Shown piece after piece: positions 1 to 6,900 of a stretch of DNA of 62,240 bases. Numbering within the stretch: position 1 is the stretch's first letter; each line of letters opens with the position of its first letter. This DNA is from a virus. Made by a program: the position numbers and the translations under genes. The DNA lies in IMG/VR virus record IMGVR_UViG_3300025120_000045, positions 1 to 62,240 of that record; one strand, written 5' to 3'. A model generated the notes under the pieces. That model saw nothing but the letters and a program-made list of their open reading frames with translations. It was not told where the DNA came from and did not search any database.

Positions 1-1
1 C

Positions 2-136
2 GCTGTCACATATATGACAGATCATGTTTTAGGTAAGTCAGTTGACGCTAGAATGTCCTCATCCTGGTATGGGGCCAACTCAAGAGTGAAGGATAAAGCA
101 CTCAAGAAGGTCGTTGCATACGCAGATGCAGCCTAA
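2..136 (+). CDS. 3' end of an unidentified gene (partial)
   Basis: An open frame enters from the left edge and ends at TAA 134-136, giving the last 44 residues of a protein. The tail reads TDHVLGKSVDARMSSSWYG and then a Lys/Ala-rich end. I do not recognise the family from this piece. A strong UUCG hairpin terminator follows directly, so this is the last gene of a plus-strand unit. It also meets the antisense HNH gene tail to tail, with the two stop regions overlapping by a few bases. Confidence 0.7.
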   Translation, partial: AVTYMTDHVLGKSVDARMSSSWYGANSRVKDKALKKVVAYADAA

Positions 137-630
137 GGCTTTAATGGGATCCCTTCGGGGATCCTATTTTTCTTACTACAATTTTCAGATAAAGTTAACA
201 GTTGCAAGTTCCAAGGAACATGTAATCCTGTACAAGTCTTTCCATTGATAGGATAGATATGATCTACAGATAAGTTTAATTCTTTAGCTTTCTTATACAA
301 ATTAGATATCTCTTTTTTCATTTCTTTAGTTAACCATTTAGGAGTAGCTTTAGCTAGTGTTGCTCTTCTTAATGCAGTACCAGCTTTATATACTTCTGGT
401 CTTTTTTTATATGATGTAGCATTATATTTTTTTTGATTTCTTTTTCTAAAGTCAATACCACCTTCAGTATGTCTATATCTTTCATTAGACTTTAGATACT
501 CTTTCTTTTTATAATATGGTCTAGTCATCCAACATGGTTTACACATACTTTGATAACCATCTTTTCTTGTTTTATCTTTCCAATAAAAACTAAATTCTTT
601 TTCTTGTTGACATTTTGTACATTTCTTCAT
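133..630 (-). CDS. HNH endonuclease (free-standing homing type)
   Basis: This 165-residue protein has an N-terminal zinc-knuckle pair (C4-x2-C7 and C30-x2-C33). The middle is basic. A C-terminal HNH core follows, with the VDHIYP motif (D123, H124), then H137, VPWNLQ and a final Asn/Lys-rich stretch. This matches phage HNH nucleases that move as free-standing homing endonucleases. It is transcribed against its neighbours, as is common for mobile insertions. Its last codons overlap the terminator of the upstream gene. A CATAAATA element lies just upstream on the minus strand (636-643), very close to the ATG. The target site cannot be told from sequence. Confidence 0.85.
   Translation of the reverse strand: MKKCTKCQQEKEFSFYWKDKTRKDGYQSMCKPCWMTRPYYKKKEYLKSNERYRHTEGGIDFRKRNQKKYNATSYKKRPEVYKAGTALRRATLAKATPKWLTKEMKKEISNLYKKAKELNLSVDHIYPINGKTCTGLHVPWNLQLLTLSENCSKKNRIPEGIPLKP
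147..170 (+). terminator. Rho-independent terminator with UUCG tetraloop
   Basis: A 7-bp GC-rich stem (147-153 with 158-164) closes on TTCG (154-157) and is followed by a T-rich run. It ends the truncated upstream gene. The same bases encode the C-terminal residues of the antisense HNH protein, so the hairpin is under two constraints. Confidence 0.85.
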
Positions 631-670
631 ATAATTATTTATGGTGGAATGCTCTATTTTTGATTAAAAA

Positions 671-678
671 TATAAATA
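671..678 (+). promoter_or_regulatory. T4-type late promoter TATAAATA
   Basis: An exact match to the T4 late -10 element, 19 bases upstream of the ATG at 698. The phage encodes both factors that read such sites, gp55 and gp33. Confidence 0.7.
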
Positions 679-697
679 TAATCGAGAGTTAATAACT

Positions 698-907
698 ATG
701 AAAGATGATATAGTAGCATTATTAAAAAAAAGAATAAGAGAATTTAAAAAGAACCATCCTGAACTGTATGAGACTGAGAGCAATGACGGAAATAAAAACG
801 GACATAAAAAAGATACTAGAGAAAGCCGGAGTAGACAAACCTCTGAAGCACTACAAAAGAGACGAGACAATTGGAGATCACAAGTATCCAAAACACAGGA
901 TAAATAG
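698..907 (+). CDS. Small basic protein, unknown
   Basis: A 69-residue ORF directly downstream of a TATAAATA late promoter. The first 25 residues look like a normal amphipathic helix (MKDDIVALLKKRIREFKK). The rest is a Lys/Arg/Ser/Asn-rich tail that lies entirely within the overlap with the next ORF in another frame. The real product may be short, or the two frames may be joined by a frameshift. No family recognised. Confidence 0.4.
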   Translation: MKDDIVALLKKRIREFKKNHPELYETESNDGNKNGHKKDTRESRSRQTSEALQKRRDNWRSQVSKTQDK

Positions 908-1019
908 TGACTACAAATCTCCTGTAGTAGCATGGTCAAGCACTGTTGTTAAAGAACTTAATAAACAAACAGATAGAATGGAAGACCAGATAACTCTAAA
1001 GGATAAAAACGAAAAATAA
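783..1019 (+). CDS. Small protein, unknown, overlapping the previous ORF
   Basis: A 78-residue ORF. ATG 783 is preferred over 768 because a GAGAG-type ribosome site (775-780) precedes it. The sequence is mixed charged with a KPLKHYKRDETIGDHKYPKHR region and looks more protein-like than the overlapping frame. It overlaps the upstream ORF by 125 bases. It may be a separate translationally coupled gene or the second half of a frameshifted one. No family recognised. Confidence 0.45.
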   Translation: MTEIKTDIKKILEKAGVDKPLKHYKRDETIGDHKYPKHRINSDYKSPVVAWSSTVVKELNKQTDRMEDQITLKDKNEK

Positions 1020-1081
1020 CATTCTAAAATAAAATATCTATTATTAACGAAATTAATCGATTTCTTAACGAGTTGTTCATC

Positions 1082-1108
1082 TTGTATTCAGCATTGGTAT
1101 GGTATAGT
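1082..1108 (+). promoter_or_regulatory. sigma70-like promoter for pqqA
   Basis: An extended -10 TGG-TATAGT (1100-1108) with a weak -35-like TTGTAT (1082-1087) at 15-base spacing. It lies about 80 bases before pqqA and differs from the late TATAAATA elements, which suggests expression by the unmodified host polymerase. Confidence 0.5.
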
Positions 1109-1156
1109 AACTAAATAAAGATGAGGATCGCGGATCAAACGATCAACCGACTCGTT

Positions 1157-1172
1157 TTAATGTTAACATTAA
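1157..1172 (+). promoter_or_regulatory. 16-bp perfect palindrome in the pqqA leader
   Basis: TTAATGTTAACATTAA is a perfect inverted repeat between the predicted promoter and the AAGGAG ribosome site (1177-1182). It could be an operator or a leader structure that masks the ribosome site. Its function is not shown by sequence alone. Confidence 0.4.
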
Positions 1173-1188
1173 CTACAAGGAGCATAAA

Positions 1189-1266
1189 ATGGCTTGGCAA
1201 AAACCAACAATTACAGAAATTTCTGTAGGTTTAGAAATTAACTCTTACGCTTGCGCTGAGAAGTAA
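1189..1266 (+). CDS. pqqA: PqqA, PQQ precursor peptide
   Basis: A 25-codon gene with an ideal AAGGAG ribosome site six bases before ATG. The peptide begins MAWQKPTITEISVG and ends LEINSYACAEK. PqqA is the ribosomal peptide from which pyrroloquinoline quinone is made: PqqE (with PqqD) links the Glu and Tyr side chains of an E-x3-Y motif. Here Glu16 and Tyr20 fall at exactly the positions used in characterised PqqA peptides, and the MAW-KP start is typical of alphaproteobacterial versions. No pqqB, C, D or E is visible in the window, so maturation would need host enzymes. The gene has its own promoter and terminator and is not part of an operon. Alternative: a PqqA-derived peptide with another role. 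Confidence 0.9.
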   Translation: MAWQKPTITEISVGLEINSYACAEK

Positions 1267-1280
1267 TTTCGTCCACGATT

Positions 1281-1304
1281 AGCCCTCAACCGAGGGCTTT
1301 ATCA
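1281..1304 (+). terminator. Terminator of the pqqA unit
   Basis: A 7-bp stem AGCCCTC/GAGGGCT (1281-1287 with 1292-1298) with an AACC loop and a short T run. It isolates pqqA from iscU. Confidence 0.8.
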
Positions 1305-1310
1305 TAAATA
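1303..1310 (+). promoter_or_regulatory. Late-promoter-like CATAAATA before iscU
   Basis: One mismatch from TATAAATA, placed after the pqqA terminator and 6 bases before the iscU ATG. The resulting leader would be very short. Confidence 0.35.
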
Positions 1311-1315
1311 CATGT

Positions 1316-1720
1316 ATGGCATACAGTAAAGAACTTCTTGATCATTACGAGAACCCAAGAAATGTTGGATCCATGGACAAAAAGAACCCAAATGTGGGAA
1401 CTGGTCTAGTTGGTGCACCTGCATGTGGGGATGTAATGAAACTTCAAATAGAAGTTGATCCAGACACCAATGTAATAACAGATGCAAAGTTTAAAACCTT
1501 TGGATGTGGAAGTGCGATTGCAAGCTCTAGTCTCATTACAGAAATGGTCAAAGATAAAAACATTGATGATGCCGCTAAGATTGAAAACACTACAATAGCT
1601 AAGTCCTTAGCATTGCCACCAGTAAAAATACATTGCTCTGTTCTAGCAGAGGATGCTATTAAAGCTGCAGTAGAAGACTACAAAGTAAAATGTGGTTGTA
1701 AATCAACTGTTGCCAAATAG
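1316..1720 (+). CDS. iscU: IscU-like Fe-S cluster scaffold protein
   Basis: A full-length 134-residue IscU/NifU-N protein. In Fe-S biogenesis IscU receives sulfur from IscS and iron, then passes a [2Fe-2S] cluster to apoproteins with HscA/HscB. The cluster ligands are all present: C37 and D39 (APACGD), C64 (FGCGSA), H106 and C107 (KIHCSV). The LPPVK motif that binds the HscA chaperone is intact at 100-104, so it should plug into the host ISC machinery. An extra KCGCK lies at the C-terminus. No iscS or hscA is nearby. It sits between pqqA and a lysin gene, away from replication genes. It may sustain Fe-S supply for respiratory or replication enzymes during infection. Confidence 0.93.
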   Translation: MAYSKELLDHYENPRNVGSMDKKNPNVGTGLVGAPACGDVMKLQIEVDPDTNVITDAKFKTFGCGSAIASSSLITEMVKDKNIDDAAKIENTTIAKSLALPPVKIHCSVLAEDAIKAAVEDYKVKCGCKSTVAK

Positions 1721-1738
1721 CTTAATTTCAAGTATAAT
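1710..1738 (+). promoter_or_regulatory. sigma70 promoter for the SleB-like gene
   Basis: TTGCCA (1710-1715), 17-base spacer, TATAAT (1733-1738). The element overlaps the 3' end of iscU and points to the lysin gene at 1783. An AATAAATA late-like site lies just downstream, so the gene may be read both early and late. Confidence 0.6.
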
Positions 1739-1782
1739 GAATAATAAATAATATTACGACTTTTTAACAAAAGGAGGAACTT

Positions 1783-2394
1783 ATGAGAATTAAGATACCG
1801 AATTGGTTTTGGGCAATAATACTATCGTATATGGTTTATACATTAGCCTCAATAGTAGATAGAGCACCAGACATAGAAAGAGATAAACCATTATTATTTT
1901 CTGAAATAGATGATGTAAGATCCAATATTAATGTGTTTAAACAAAAACATTTAGTTGATGATGAGAGTTTGACTTGTCTAGCAAAGAATGTATATTTTGA
2001 AGCTAGAAATCAATCCATTGTTTCTCAACTAGCTGTAAGTGAAGTAGTAATGAATAGAGTGCAAGATGAGAACTTTCCAAATACTGTTTGTGGAGTAATC
2101 TATGAAGCTCAACACAGTACATGGTACAAAGAGAAAATGAATAAAGTTGTACCAATAAAAAACAGATGCCAATTTAGTTGGTACTGTGATGGAAAGCCAG
2201 ATGAGATAAATGATCAGATGGCTTGGAAAATTGCAAAAACTGTTGCCCGACAAGTATTAACTGGGTATAATGAGAATCTCACTAATGGAGCTTTATGGTA
2301 TCATGCATACTATGTTAATCCAAAGTGGGCACAAGAAAAAACAAAAACAGTAGAACACGAAGACCATATATTTTATAGAACAACAATATATTAA
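1783..2394 (+). CDS. SleB/CwlJ-type cell-wall hydrolase (endolysin candidate)
   Basis: A 203-residue protein. One N-terminal membrane segment (about residues 6-25, WFWAIILSYMVYTLASIV) carries no obvious cleavage site and is followed by a linker. The C-terminal Hydrolase_2 domain (about 60-203) shows the motifs LAKNVYFEARNQ with the conserved Glu, VVMNRV, CQFSWYCDG, and WYHAYYVNPKW near the end. The family cleaves peptidoglycan. The uncleaved membrane anchor suggests a signal-anchor-release type endolysin held in the inner membrane until lysis. A strong AAGGAGG ribosome site precedes the start. The holin candidate is far away, at 18313. Confidence 0.85.
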   Translation: MRIKIPNWFWAIILSYMVYTLASIVDRAPDIERDKPLLFSEIDDVRSNINVFKQKHLVDDESLTCLAKNVYFEARNQSIVSQLAVSEVVMNRVQDENFPNTVCGVIYEAQHSTWYKEKMNKVVPIKNRCQFSWYCDGKPDEINDQMAWKIAKTVARQVLTGYNENLTNGALWYHAYYVNPKWAQEKTKTVEHEDHIFYRTTIY

Positions 2395-2405
2395 AAGGAG
2401 ATTAT

Positions 2406-2753
2406 ATGAAAGCCGGTAAGGTGTGGGGCGAAACGAAAGCTCTGCTGCAGAACCCTGTGGTAGAGTTTCACAGAATTGAAGTTGTTAAAGGTGGAGAATG
2501 TAGTACACATAAACATAGTTATAAATGGAATGGATTCTTCATTGAAAAAGGTGAAATGGAAATACAAGTTTTTAAAAATGATTACGACCTAGTGGATAAA
2601 ACAACATTACATAAAGGAGACTTTATGGCTGTTAAACCTGGTGAGTATCATTTGTTTAGAGCAATTACAGATTGTATTGCTTTTGAAATTTATTGGCCTG
2701 AAATGCTATCCGAGGATATACAAAGGAAAAGCGTGGGCAAAGTAAATGATTAA
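2406..2753 (+). CDS. Small cupin-domain protein
   Basis: A single cupin barrel of 115 residues. The first metal motif is visible as GGECSTHKH...FFIEKGEMEI, and the second as KPGEYHLFRA. Small cupins of this type resemble mannose-6-phosphate-isomerase-like proteins or metal-dependent isomerases and dioxygenases. The substrate cannot be told. It sits between the lysin gene and gp33 with an AAGGAG site before the ATG. The first 60 bases are clearly richer in G+C than the rest, which may mark a recent acquisition. Confidence 0.75.
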   Translation: MKAGKVWGETKALLQNPVVEFHRIEVVKGGECSTHKHSYKWNGFFIEKGEMEIQVFKNDYDLVDKTTLHKGDFMAVKPGEYHLFRAITDCIAFEIYWPEMLSEDIQRKSVGKVND

Positions 2754-2961
2754 TGTTATGACAACTTCAAAGTTTAGTAAGATAATTACTGAACAAGTTG
2801 AAGAAAAAGAAATTTCCTATATGGATGCCATAATGGATTACTGTTATAAAAATAATATAGAAGTTGAAAGTGCTGCTAAACTAATAAATCAAAAGATAAA
2901 AAAGATTTTAAAAGAAGAAGCAATTAAACTAAATTATATGAAAAATGAAGAACATCTATGA
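2746..2961 (+). CDS. 33: gp33-like late transcription coactivator
   Basis: 71 residues with the hallmark YMDAIMDYC...NNIEVESAAKLIN pattern of the T4-like late-transcription coactivator. In T4, gp33 binds the RNA polymerase beta flap and links gp55-bound polymerase to the gp45 sliding clamp. It overlaps the end of the cupin gene by 8 bases. A second in-frame ATG at 2758 is an alternative start. Its partner gp55 is at 58689. Directly downstream is gp59, overlapping by 17 bases. Confidence 0.8.
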   Translation: MINVMTTSKFSKIITEQVEEKEISYMDAIMDYCYKNNIEVESAAKLINQKIKKILKEEAIKLNYMKNEEHL

Positions 2962-3553
2962 AGGCTTTGATGCTTATAAAGTTTACTTAGCTGTACGTAA
3001 TCATTTTACTACTACATACGATTACTTTAAGTATAGTGGTAAAGTAAATGTGAAAGAAGAAAGTTTTTTAAAACGTAGAGACAAGTTTTTCTTTAGTAAG
3101 TTAGAGCGTAAGTATAACAAACAACAATTGAGAGATTTATTTGTTAGCAACTTTGCTGATGGAGAAGACTTTTGGATTGGTAATGTGCTGACATTGAAGT
3201 CAGAAAAAGTATATATTGAATGGAAGAAGAGACAAGATAGTTTGTCATATATCTTAGAAAATGATTTTAAATTTTTAAAAGATTATTATGATGAAAGAAA
3301 TATTGACTTTAATAGTTTATTTGTAATGGAAGACGGCCATCCTATACTATTAAAATGTATATTAAGAAATGACATATATGTAGAAACTATGATAATAATA
3401 GATAGAGTTTTGAATTATTCTAGGAAATGGAGTAAGGTTTTAGACGATCCAGTATGGACAGAGTTTAAAAAGAGAATGGATAAGTATAGTCCATTTGTAG
3501 TGTTTAACGATAAAAAAGGAAAAGAAATTTTAAGAAAGGTATTTGTAAAATGA
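2945..3553 (+). CDS. 59: gp59 helicase loader
   Basis: A 202-residue protein matching T4 gp59 (217 residues), which loads the replicative helicase gp41 onto gp32-coated single-stranded DNA. The N-terminus carries the family signature GFDAYKVYLAVRNHFTT and then YDYFKYSGKV. The C-terminal half has the LKDYYDERNIDFNSLF and MEDGHPILLK blocks. The start overlaps the gp33 stop region and the end overlaps the peroxiredoxin ATG. This points to one replication operon that ends with gp32. Confidence 0.9.
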   Translation: MKNIYEGFDAYKVYLAVRNHFTTTYDYFKYSGKVNVKEESFLKRRDKFFFSKLERKYNKQQLRDLFVSNFADGEDFWIGNVLTLKSEKVYIEWKKRQDSLSYILENDFKFLKDYYDERNIDFNSLFVMEDGHPILLKCILRNDIYVETMIIIDRVLNYSRKWSKVLDDPVWTEFKKRMDKYSPFVVFNDKKGKEILRKVFVK

Positions 3554-4095
3554 TAAAAAAAGGTAACACAGTTCCCTATACAGCTTTTCATATAAGAGAA
3601 AGAGATGAATCTATTGGAGGAGATAATCCTTATAAGTGGGTAAGAAAAAGTAGTCTTGATATTTTTGAAAAAGGAAAATATATTTTATTTTCACTTCCTG
3701 GTGCTTTCACACCAACGTGTTCAACATATCAACTACCAGATTTTAATAAGTTATATTTGGAGTTTAAAGAGTTTGGAATAGATGAGATTTATTGTATATC
3801 TGTTAATGATTCTTTTGTAATGAATGCTTGGGCAAAGCACCACGACATTGGTAAAGTAAAAGTACTTCCAGATGGTAATGGAGAGTTCACAGATTCAGTT
3901 AACATGATAGTTGAAAAACAAAATCTTGGCTTTGGTAAAAGGTCATGGAGATATGCAGCTATAATAAAAGATGGTACATTTGATGAAGTGTTTGTTGAAC
4001 CTGGTATGGAAGATAATCATGGACAGGATCCATATGAAGTTTCATCACCACAAAATATATTAAAATATTTAAAAGGAGAAAGTTATGAATCTTGA
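3550..4095 (+). CDS. Peroxiredoxin (Prx5-type redoxin)
   Basis: A 181-residue thioredoxin-fold peroxidase. The active-site motif PGAFTPTC occupies 50-57, with C57 as peroxidatic cysteine. A following EFGIDEIYCISVND block and GKRSWRYAA (conserved Arg) match the Prx5/AhpE-like class. It reduces hydrogen peroxide and organic peroxides using thiols, possibly the phage glutaredoxin at 59331. It is embedded between gp59 and gp32 with overlapping ends, so it should be co-expressed with the replication proteins. Confidence 0.9.
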   Translation: MIKKGNTVPYTAFHIRERDESIGGDNPYKWVRKSSLDIFEKGKYILFSLPGAFTPTCSTYQLPDFNKLYLEFKEFGIDEIYCISVNDSFVMNAWAKHHDIGKVKVLPDGNGEFTDSVNMIVEKQNLGFGKRSWRYAAIIKDGTFDEVFVEPGMEDNHGQDPYEVSSPQNILKYLKGESYES

Positions 4096-4222
4096 GTTAG
4101 AAAAATTTGTTGGAGAGTTACAACAACTCAGAGCAAAAGTTAAAAAACAAAAAAGAGTTATAGATGAATTAAATAATTCTGTCAATGAAGAAAAAAGATT
4201 GTTGACCGAAGATAAAAAATAA
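4085..4222 (+). CDS. Small coiled-coil protein
   Basis: 45 residues, MNLELEKFVGELQQLRAKVKK and onward, with heptad-like Leu/Val spacing and many Lys and Glu. The GGAG ribosome site lies inside the 3' end of the peroxiredoxin gene (overlap of 11 bases). No known family. The position between replication genes is the only clue to function. Confidence 0.6.
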   Translation: MNLELEKFVGELQQLRAKVKKQKRVIDELNNSVNEEKRLLTEDKK

Positions 4223-4291
4223 TATATAATAAATAATATTATATTATGATTAAGTGGATAAAACTAATACATTGCAATACAAGGAGATACT

Positions 4292-5188
4292 ATGTCGCAA
4301 TCATTTGCTGAGCTTAAACGCTCTTCACAGTCCAGTCTGGACAAACTACTACAAGAAACAAATAAGTTAACATCTAATAGCGAGAACTCTAATAGGGATG
4401 ATAATCGTTTTTGGAAACCAGAGGTAGATAAAACTGGTAATGGCTATGCTGTTATTAGATTCTTACCTGCTCCTAAAGGAGAGGACATTCCTTGGGTTCG
4501 TATCTTTAACCATGGCTTTCAAGGTCCTGGTGGATGGTATATTGAGAACTCTCTAACTACTATGAATCAAAAAGATCCTGTTTCTGAATATAACTCTATG
4601 TTATGGAACAGAGGAGATGATGCTGGTAAAGATCAAGCTAGAAAGCAAAAGCGTAGATTACTTTATATTAGTAATATCTATGTTGTTAATGATCCAGCTC
4701 ATCCTGAGAATAATGGTCAAGTAAAGTTATTCCGTTATGGTAAAAAAATATTTGATAAACTTAACGAAGCTATGAATCCTCAATTTGAAGATGAGAAACC
4801 TATGAACCCTTTTCACTTTTGGGATGGTGCTAACTTCAAGATGAAAATAAGAAATCTTGAAGGATATAGAAACTATGATAAGAGTGAGTTTGATACTCCT
4901 AAAGCTGTACTTGAAGATGACGATAAGTTAGAACAAGTATGGGCTAGTCAGTATTCATTACAAGAGTTTATTGAGCCAAATAACTTTAAAACTTATGATG
5001 AGTTGAAAGCTAAGTTAGATAAGACTTTGGGATTATCTGGAATGGCTAATACAACTACAGCTGAACAAACTGAGTTGACTACTCCTCCAAAACCTAAGTC
5101 TGTAACTCCAGCACAAGCACCAATGATGCCTGTTCCTGATTCTGATACAGATGAAATGGATATGTTTAAGAAGTTAATCGACGATTAG
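4292..5188 (+). CDS. 32: gp32 single-stranded DNA-binding protein
   Basis: 298 residues, matching T4 gp32 (301). The basic N-terminal segment for cooperative binding is followed by the core with NRFWKPEVDKTGNGYAVIRF, LPAPKGEDIPWVRIF and FHFWDGANFKMKI. The C-terminal tail is acidic (DSDTDEMDMFKKLIDD), as needed for partner interactions. The T4 zinc ribbon appears degenerate, as in cyanophage versions. A strong AAGGAGA site precedes the ATG, and AATAAATA (4228-4235) is a possible late element. The TAG overlaps the stop of the convergent tape-measure gene. Confidence 0.95.
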   Translation: MSQSFAELKRSSQSSLDKLLQETNKLTSNSENSNRDDNRFWKPEVDKTGNGYAVIRFLPAPKGEDIPWVRIFNHGFQGPGGWYIENSLTTMNQKDPVSEYNSMLWNRGDDAGKDQARKQKRRLLYISNIYVVNDPAHPENNGQVKLFRYGKKIFDKLNEAMNPQFEDEKPMNPFHFWDGANFKMKIRNLEGYRNYDKSEFDTPKAVLEDDDKLEQVWASQYSLQEFIEPNNFKTYDELKAKLDKTLGLSGMANTTTAEQTELTTPPKPKSVTPAQAPMMPVPDSDTDEMDMFKKLIDD

Positions 5189-6900
5189 ATATTGGCAGCG
5201 TAGGAAGTGTTTCTTGCTAACGACTCTTCAGAGTTAGATGCAGAATCGCTTCCTCCTCCATAATTGTGAGTGGTGGAATTATTGAAACTTCTATTATCAT
5301 TAGAAGTCTGACTATTATCATTTCCTCCAGAGCTAGAGCCTCCCACGATTATAGGTGGAGGACCTCCTTCTGCTAATGATCCTGTTGGTTGTACTTTCTT
5401 ATCAGCGATAGATTCAATTTTACCTTCTTTCATAGTCATATCAAATGTTCCAGGAGCATTAGGATCCATACCAGCCATTGTTTTAGCAGTATCAATATTA
5501 AATTCGTCTTGACCCCTTTTTCTTGATGTTGTACCTAACACATCATCAGCTAAATCTTGAGAAAAATCTGCAGATTCTTTATCTGCAACAAGGTCTCTTG
5601 CTGATCCAATTTTACTCATAGCAAAAGATTTTTCTTTTTCTGTTAATTTTGTCCCTACAGCTTGTTCATATTCATCTATATTTGTAATTTTTCCTGCTGC
5701 TATTTGTGTTCCAATATCCTTACCAGCAGATTGTTCTTTTAATGCTAAACTCTCCTGTGCTGCTTTACTCATCTTATCTTCGGCAGCAAGTTTTTGTTTT
5801 TCAGCTCTTGATTTTGCTTTTGCAAATTGTGGATCAAAACCTTTCATGCCACCATCTTTCATTAAAACATCTTCTCTAGCTTGAATATTTGCTAATTTTT
5901 TATCAGCATCATCTATATCACTTTGTGCTTCACTTTGAACCTTTTCTCTTTTTTCAATTTCAGTATCACTATCTTTGCCAAATAATTTGTCTGCTAAAAA
6001 ATCACCTCCTGGTATAGCTCGTAAAAAATTCTGTGCAATCTTTTTAATAAATCCAGGAATAGCTTTGAAAAAATCTACTATACCTCCAAATACATTTTCA
6101 ATTAATTCATTGAAACTAAAATCTTTCATAGCTTCTGCTACTTGATCAAAACCCAATTTCTCTGCAACAAACGCTAATATGTTTTTTAAAAAATCTAATG
6201 GCATACCTATCAATCCTCCAAGCACACTACCTATTGCTGTGAGTATTCCATCTATAAAACCTCCATCTTGATAGCCTTTTATAAATCCTTGAACAGCATC
6301 TATAATACCATATACAACAGTAATAGGTATAAATAATTTACCAAGTGCATTACCTATAGGTTTTAAAAAACTAAATAATTTTCCTACCTTTGTAGTAATT
6401 TGTCCCAACCTTGAAATAAATCCAAACACTGGACCACCCTTACCCAGACCAGCCATCAACTTCATTTGTTGAAACTTAGCAGTCAAATTTACAAAACCCA
6501 ATGTAAATATTTTTAAAACAGTACTCAGTCCTTTTATTATACTAGGAAATTTTAAAGTATTAACTACACCTTGGATTTTATCCTTAAACATTACAAGAAC
6601 ACCAGCTAGTAATCCTATACCTGCAATTGCTAAAGGATTGAACCCTGAATCTACTTTCGCTCCTTCTGCATCAACTTCAACTTTTCCTCTAGCTGCTTCA
6701 GTTTCATTCTCAAGTTGAGAATCGATATTTGCTTCCATAGATTTTTGAACAAAATCACTAATATTTTGTACCAATGAAATCAATGGTGTTAATGCTGCAA
6801 TAAAAACATCTTGAAGTGCTTTTATAGAATCAGATTTTAAAGTAAAATCTCCTTCTAAACTTTTTATCGTATCTCCGTTTGATATTGTTGCGGGTAACAT
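5185..6900 (-). CDS. Tape-measure protein candidate (gp29-like)
   Basis: 571 residues, close to T4 gp29 (590). The N-terminal helical part is followed by hydrophobic alpha-helical stretches between about 90 and 300 (PLAIAGIGLLAGVLVMF, IPITVVYGIIDAVQGFIKG, GLIGMPLDFLKNILAFVAEKL). A charged coiled-coil region lies at about 310-400, and the C-terminus is a low-complexity Gly/Ser/Asn tail. This is the composition of tail tape-measure proteins, which set tail length and are ejected with DNA. It is the last gene of a minus-strand tail module, just after the two chaperone-like genes, which is the usual order. Direct similarity to gp29 is not evident by eye. Confidence 0.65.
   Translation of the reverse strand: MLPATISNGDTIKSLEGDFTLKSDSIKALQDVFIAALTPLISLVQNISDFVQKSMEANIDSQLENETEAARGKVEVDAEGAKVDSGFNPLAIAGIGLLAGVLVMFKDKIQGVVNTLKFPSIIKGLSTVLKIFTLGFVNLTAKFQQMKLMAGLGKGGPVFGFISRLGQITTKVGKLFSFLKPIGNALGKLFIPITVVYGIIDAVQGFIKGYQDGGFIDGILTAIGSVLGGLIGMPLDFLKNILAFVAEKLGFDQVAEAMKDFSFNELIENVFGGIVDFFKAIPGFIKKIAQNFLRAIPGGDFLADKLFGKDSDTEIEKREKVQSEAQSDIDDADKKLANIQAREDVLMKDGGMKGFDPQFAKAKSRAEKQKLAAEDKMSKAAQESLALKEQSAGKDIGTQIAAGKITNIDEYEQAVGTKLTEKEKSFAMSKIGSARDLVADKESADFSQDLADDVLGTTSRKRGQDEFNIDTAKTMAGMDPNAPGTFDMTMKEGKIESIADKKVQPTGSLAEGGPPPIIVGGSSSGGNDNSQTSNDNRSFNNSTTHNYGGGSDSASNSEESLARNTSYAANI

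Noticed and set aside
664-939. Minus-strand ORF of 91 residues
   Set aside because: Covers the two plus-strand small ORFs, Leu/Ser-rich low-complexity product, no ribosome site or family.
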